Source: Veillonellales bacterium (GTDB lineage: Bacteria > Bacillota > Negativicutes > JAAYSF01). From it: a DNA stretch of 64,000 nucleotides. Location: NCBI GenBank assembly GCA_039680175.1, contig JBDKTO010000091.1, forward strand, positions 1 through 64,000, in the 5' to 3' direction. The notes below the pieces were generated by a model that was not told the origin of the DNA, did no database searches, and was given only the letters and a program-made list of their open reading frames with translations. Position 1 is the stretch's first letter. Each line of letters begins with the position of its first letter. Positions 61,285 through 64,000 of this stretch are shown here, one piece after another. The translations under genes and the position numbers were made by a program.

Positions 61285-62043
61285 GTGCCTAACTTTAAGA
61301 TGTTTCAAGACCTTCCGGAGCAAGCGAAAATACAAATTTATGGTTCTTCAACGACCTTCCCCATCCAAACCGACACTTCGGGTAATTTAAGCGTCACCGG
61401 TACCGTATCCATCACCGGCACCCCGACCGTCACCGGTACCGTATCCATCACCGGGACTCCGACCATCACTGGTACCGTGTCTATCACCGGGACCCCAGAA
61501 ATCACCGGTACCGTGTCCATCACCGGCACTCCGACCATCACCGGTACCGTGTCCATCACCGGTACCCCTGAAATCACTGGTACCGTATCTATCACCGGGA
61601 CCCCGACCATCACTGGTACCGTATCCATCACCGGGACTCCGACCGTTACCGGTACCGTGTCCATTACCGGCACCCCGAACGTATTGACGACTGTCGCTAC
61701 AACCGATGTTCCTCAAATCGGCATTACAAGCTCCACTACCGCATATACCGCATACCCCGCAAACCCGGGCTTTAACGTGCTGAACATCCCCAACTGGAGT
61801 TTTGGCATTGTCAACACCAGTGCGGTTACCACTGATTTTGCTAATCTCCAATTACAAATAAGCCCTGACGGATTTTCCTGGTTCGATGAAGGGGGCGCGA
61901 TAACCCTGGGTGGTGTCGCCACATCCGTAGCCAATATATTGTGGTCAAGCAGAGTCCTCAAATATGCCCATCTTCAATATAGCAACGCGAGTTCAACCAG
62001 CAATATAACACTTAACATCTACTTCCAAGGTCAATTTAGTTAA
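61285..62043 (+). CDS. Thr-rich 12-residue tandem-repeat surface protein
   Basis: A 252-residue protein. After a 38-residue N-terminal part come eight tandem copies of a 12-residue unit, GTVSITGTPxIT (DNA 61399-61686, 36-bp period), then a 110-residue C-terminal domain shared with the protein at 55367 (LQLQISPDGFSW; LNIYFQGQFS). The repeats carry four or five Thr/Ser each and resemble a beta-solenoid or a heavily O-glycosylated stalk. It starts with GTG at 61285, 7 bases after AAGGAGG. No signal peptide is evident. Glycosyltransferase genes are divergent from it. Confidence 0.8.
   Translation: MPNFKMFQDLPEQAKIQIYGSSTTFPIQTDTSGNLSVTGTVSITGTPTVTGTVSITGTPTITGTVSITGTPEITGTVSITGTPTITGTVSITGTPEITGTVSITGTPTITGTVSITGTPTVTGTVSITGTPNVLTTVATTDVPQIGITSSTTAYTAYPANPGFNVLNIPNWSFGIVNTSAVTTDFANLQLQISPDGFSWFDEGGAITLGGVATSVANILWSSRVLKYAHLQYSNASSTSNITLNIYFQGQFS
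61399..61686 (+). repeat. Eight in-frame 36-bp tandem repeats
   Basis: Eight copies of a 36-bp unit coding GTVSITGTPxIT or close variants, differing mostly at synonymous positions and at the x residue (T or E, N in the last). Copy number could vary by slippage or recombination, changing stalk length. Confidence 0.9.
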
Positions 62044-62136
62044 TCTGTGCCGGTTGCTTCGTTCCGCCAAATTCTCTTAAGATGCCTTCGTCTCGGAGGA
62101 GGCGCTTCTATGCCATTCAACCTACCCCCTTTTAAT

Positions 62137-62180
62137 AAAAACAGTAGATATCGGCAATTCAGCCGATATCTACTGTTTTT
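62137..62180. terminator. Terminator after repeat protein gene
   Basis: A perfect 19-bp stem (AAAAACAGTAGATATCGGC and complement) with a 6-nt loop, T-rich on both strands. Confidence 0.9.
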
Positions 62181-62260
62181 ATGTTAGCGCTTCATCTGGC
62201 GCAGAGGTTATTCTTGCCTGCCATTGCCGCGCGGTCAACACAAAATCAGTGCATTTTCTC

Positions 62261-62944
62261 CTAATGCTGCTTCGTAACCGGAGAAGTGTCATTGCTTCTC
62301 CAGTTCTCCCATACAAACGGAAATTGATAAGTAATAAAGTGTGTTTTTGCTAATTCGTTCTGTATATGAATCATACGCTCAACTGCGTTTGGTACGAAGT
62401 CATGAAATTGGACCTGAATATTTTTAATGAATGATATCGCCTTCATTTCAATTAAATGTTCCAGCAAATCATATTCTCCGCCTTCAATGTTAATTTTCAT
62501 CAAATCGATATTGGAAATGCCAGCCGCTTGAATAAAATCATTTGCCCTAACAAGAGTAATTTCTCTTTTTTTGTCTCCTTCTATAAATATTGACGACGAA
62601 TCCTTATCCACATTCAGCATTGCCTTTTCGTCCTTTTTCCCCAGCCCAAATGAGTATACATGTATATGATCAAACGAATCAAACCTTTCCGCAATATGCG
62701 CGGCGTATTCCCTTACGGGTTCAAACACATGTATAGTACACCCATATCTTGCAAAAATATTTGCCGTCCATTCGCCCTGATATCCCCCGAGATCAAAGAC
62801 AATCGATTTTTGATCCAAATCATATTCAAGCCGCAGTGTTTTGTCCCCTTGCGCCAGAAACCAGGGAATGACTCTTTGCTGCGGCGGCATTGCAAAAGCC
62901 TGCTGCGCAGCATTCAGTATTCCTTCTTTCTTATCCTTCCCCAC
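62261..62944 (-). CDS. FkbM-family methyltransferase
   Basis: A 227-residue SAM-dependent methyltransferase of the FkbM family: SAM motif VFDLGGYQGEWTANIF near residue 50 and VFEPVREYAAHIAERF, with NIDLMKINIEGGEYDLLEHL. FkbM enzymes methylate hydroxyls, often on sugars of surface glycans. It begins with GTG at 62944 behind AGGAGATG, 13 bp after galE, so it is in the same operon. Stop codon TAG. Confidence 0.88.
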   Translation of the reverse strand: MGKDKKEGILNAAQQAFAMPPQQRVIPWFLAQGDKTLRLEYDLDQKSIVFDLGGYQGEWTANIFARYGCTIHVFEPVREYAAHIAERFDSFDHIHVYSFGLGKKDEKAMLNVDKDSSSIFIEGDKKREITLVRANDFIQAAGISNIDLMKINIEGGEYDLLEHLIEMKAISFIKNIQVQFHDFVPNAVERMIHIQNELAKTHFITYQFPFVWENWRSNDTSPVTKQH

Positions 62945-62957
62945 GTCAACCCATCTC

Positions 62958-63926
62958 CTAATATTTTCTGTCTTCTTCCCATTTCCACGCTGACAACAAT
63001 ATTTGTTCCACTCCCAGCTGTGGTTCCCACTTTAACAGCTGCTTCGCTTTTCCCTTAGAAGCGATTAATCTGGCAGGATCGCCTGGTCTCCGCTCAGTGA
63101 TGGTAAAATTCACTTTACGTTTAGAAATCCGTTCAAATATTTTAATGATCTCAAGAACGGAAAATCCTGTATTACTCCCTAAATTAAAAGACTCGGAAAC
63201 GTCATTTCCTAAAATATAATTCAGCGCCGAATAATGTGCTTGCGCTAAATCCGCCACATGAATGAAGTCCCGAATACAGGTCCCATCCGGCGTAGCATAA
63301 TCGCTGCCGTAAACAAGCATTTCCCTTTTCTTCAAAACAGACTGAAGGATAAGGGGAATCAGATGATGCTCAGGGCTATGGGATTCCCCTAGCTCACAAT
63401 CGTTCGCGGCGCCTGCGGCATTAAAATACCGCAGAGCCGCATATTTGATCCCATAGGCTTTTCCGTAATCCCGCAGTAATTTTTCGCCGATTAATTTTGT
63501 CTCGCCATAGGGGTTGATGGGAAGTTCTTTATGCAATTCGTCGATAGGAATATAGTCAGGTTCGCCGAATATTGCGGCCGACGACGAAAAAATAATATGC
63601 CGAACAGAGTATTCAGCCATTACCTCCAGTAAGGTAATCAATTTGCTGACGTTATTTTTATAATATTTATCAGGATTTTGTACAGAATCAGGGACATCGG
63701 CAAATGCTGCCAGGTGAATCACTGCATCAATCTTCGCCGTATTGAAGATTGACTTCAGTACATTTTCATCACCGAAATCTCCCTTAATAAAATCTCCTTG
63801 CTTTACCGCTTCACGATGTCCAGAGGACAAGTCATCTAAAACAATTGTCTGCAGTCCCTTTTTGTTCAATAAAAAATTGCAATGACTGCCGATATATCCT
63901 GCTCCGCCGGTAATTAATACATTCAC
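62958..63926 (-). CDS. galE: UDP-glucose 4-epimerase
   Basis: A 322-residue short-chain dehydrogenase-type epimerase: NAD motif ITGGAGYIGSH at the N-terminus, catalytic Ser in FSSSAAIFGE and YGETKL (YxxxK), and RYFNAAGA. It interconverts UDP-glucose and UDP-galactose for surface polysaccharides. The GTG start at 63926 overlaps the TGA of the upstream gene and follows GGAGG. Stop codon TAG. Confidence 0.95.
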   Translation of the reverse strand: MNVLITGGAGYIGSHCNFLLNKKGLQTIVLDDLSSGHREAVKQGDFIKGDFGDENVLKSIFNTAKIDAVIHLAAFADVPDSVQNPDKYYKNNVSKLITLLEVMAEYSVRHIIFSSSAAIFGEPDYIPIDELHKELPINPYGETKLIGEKLLRDYGKAYGIKYAALRYFNAAGAANDCELGESHSPEHHLIPLILQSVLKKREMLVYGSDYATPDGTCIRDFIHVADLAQAHYSALNYILGNDVSESFNLGSNTGFSVLEIIKIFERISKRKVNFTITERRPGDPARLIASKGKAKQLLKWEPQLGVEQILLSAWKWEEDRKY

Positions 63927-64000
63927 AAAAAGCCTCCTTCGATAATGAGTTTTCGAAAATATTGACTGATAACATGTCCTACGATCAGATGAATATCTTC
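63923..64000 (-). CDS. C-terminal end of SIS-domain protein, probably phosphoheptose isomerase (GmhA-like)
   Basis: Only the last 25 codons and TGA are in the window. The end EDIHLIVGHVIS resembles the C-terminal helix of D-sedoheptulose-7-phosphate isomerase, which carries metal-binding Glu and His. Its stop overlaps the galE GTG. If right, heptose synthesis would fit an outer-membrane organism. The fragment is too short for certainty. Confidence 0.5.
   Translation of the reverse strand, partial: EDIHLIVGHVISQYFRKLIIEGGFL

Noticed and set aside
61399..61686. CRISPR-like array
   Set aside because: Repeats are continuous with no unique spacers and encode a protein repeat.
61338..61851. Minus-strand ORFs inside the repeat gene (PVMDTVPV-type repeats)
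   Set aside because: They arise from the 36-bp repeats of the plus-strand gene, which has a strong ribosome site, and have no start signal of their own.

Overview
The window comes from an anaerobic, endospore-forming member of the Firmicutes, most likely a Negativicutes/Sporomusaceae-type acetogen (inference). The evidence is two CotF-type spore coat genes, a pyrrolysyl-tRNA synthetase split into PylSn and PylSc as in Firmicutes, a Wood-Ljungdahl-type cyclodeaminase, corrinoid methyltransferases, and a sugar cluster (galE, a probable gmhA end, FkbM, GT39) that fits an outer membrane. No rRNA operon or origin is visible.

Layout. 1-1.3 kb: accessory end with a truncated REP-type transposase and an unknown gene. 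1.3-9.6 kb: housekeeping genes on the minus strand (rlmH, htrA, walJ, phosphohexomutase, deoC, HD-GYP, Fur family, spore coat). 9.7-15.8 kb: LytS/LytTR pair, a second HD-GYP gene and tex. 15.8-21 kb: a Ugp-type sugar-phosphate ABC operon behind a PHO-box-like repeat. 21-30 kb: TerC under a yybP-ykoY-type riboswitch, cyclodeaminase, a large FtsA-like ATPase, an M20 amidohydrolase with aspartase, and an OmpR two-component system. 31-37 kb: GT39 transferase, GNAT, PadR, an SsuABC-like transporter and a radical SAM enzyme.

37.5-53.5 kb is the centrepiece: a complete genetic-code-expansion and monomethylamine module. On the minus strand lie ramA, a transposase-derived HTH gene, two corrinoid proteins, mtmB with an in-frame amber codon, pylT (tRNA-Pyl, CUA anticodon), an MtbA-type methyltransferase, pylSc, pylB, pylC, pylD, pylSn, a UroD-type methyltransferase fused to a thioredoxin-like domain, and a CobW-type GTPase. 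Divergent from ramA on the plus strand are amtB and glnB. MtmB would move the methyl group of monomethylamine to MtmC, the UroD-type proteins would pass it on (probably to tetrahydrofolate), RamA would rescue oxidised corrinoid, and AmtB/GlnB would handle the ammonium released.

Two features look new. The leaders of amtB, ramA and the mtm operon each carry a small hairpin with a hexaloop that has A at position 1 and G at position 4. In each case its 3' half is also the 5' arm of an intrinsic terminator, which is the layout of ANTAR-type antitermination. Second, ramA ends in UAG, and the nine codons after it run in frame, without a stop, into the HTH gene. Reading that UAG as pyrrolysine would therefore give a RamA-HTH fusion. 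UAG is otherwise an ordinary stop here (17 of about 60 genes by my reading).

53.5-64 kb holds a surface-glycan region: three overlapping GT2-TPR glycosyltransferases, a TPR paralogue lacking the GT2 domain, a Thr-rich 12-residue-repeat protein and a DNRLRE-like protein sharing a C-terminal domain, then FkbM, galE and the end of a probable phosphoheptose isomerase gene.
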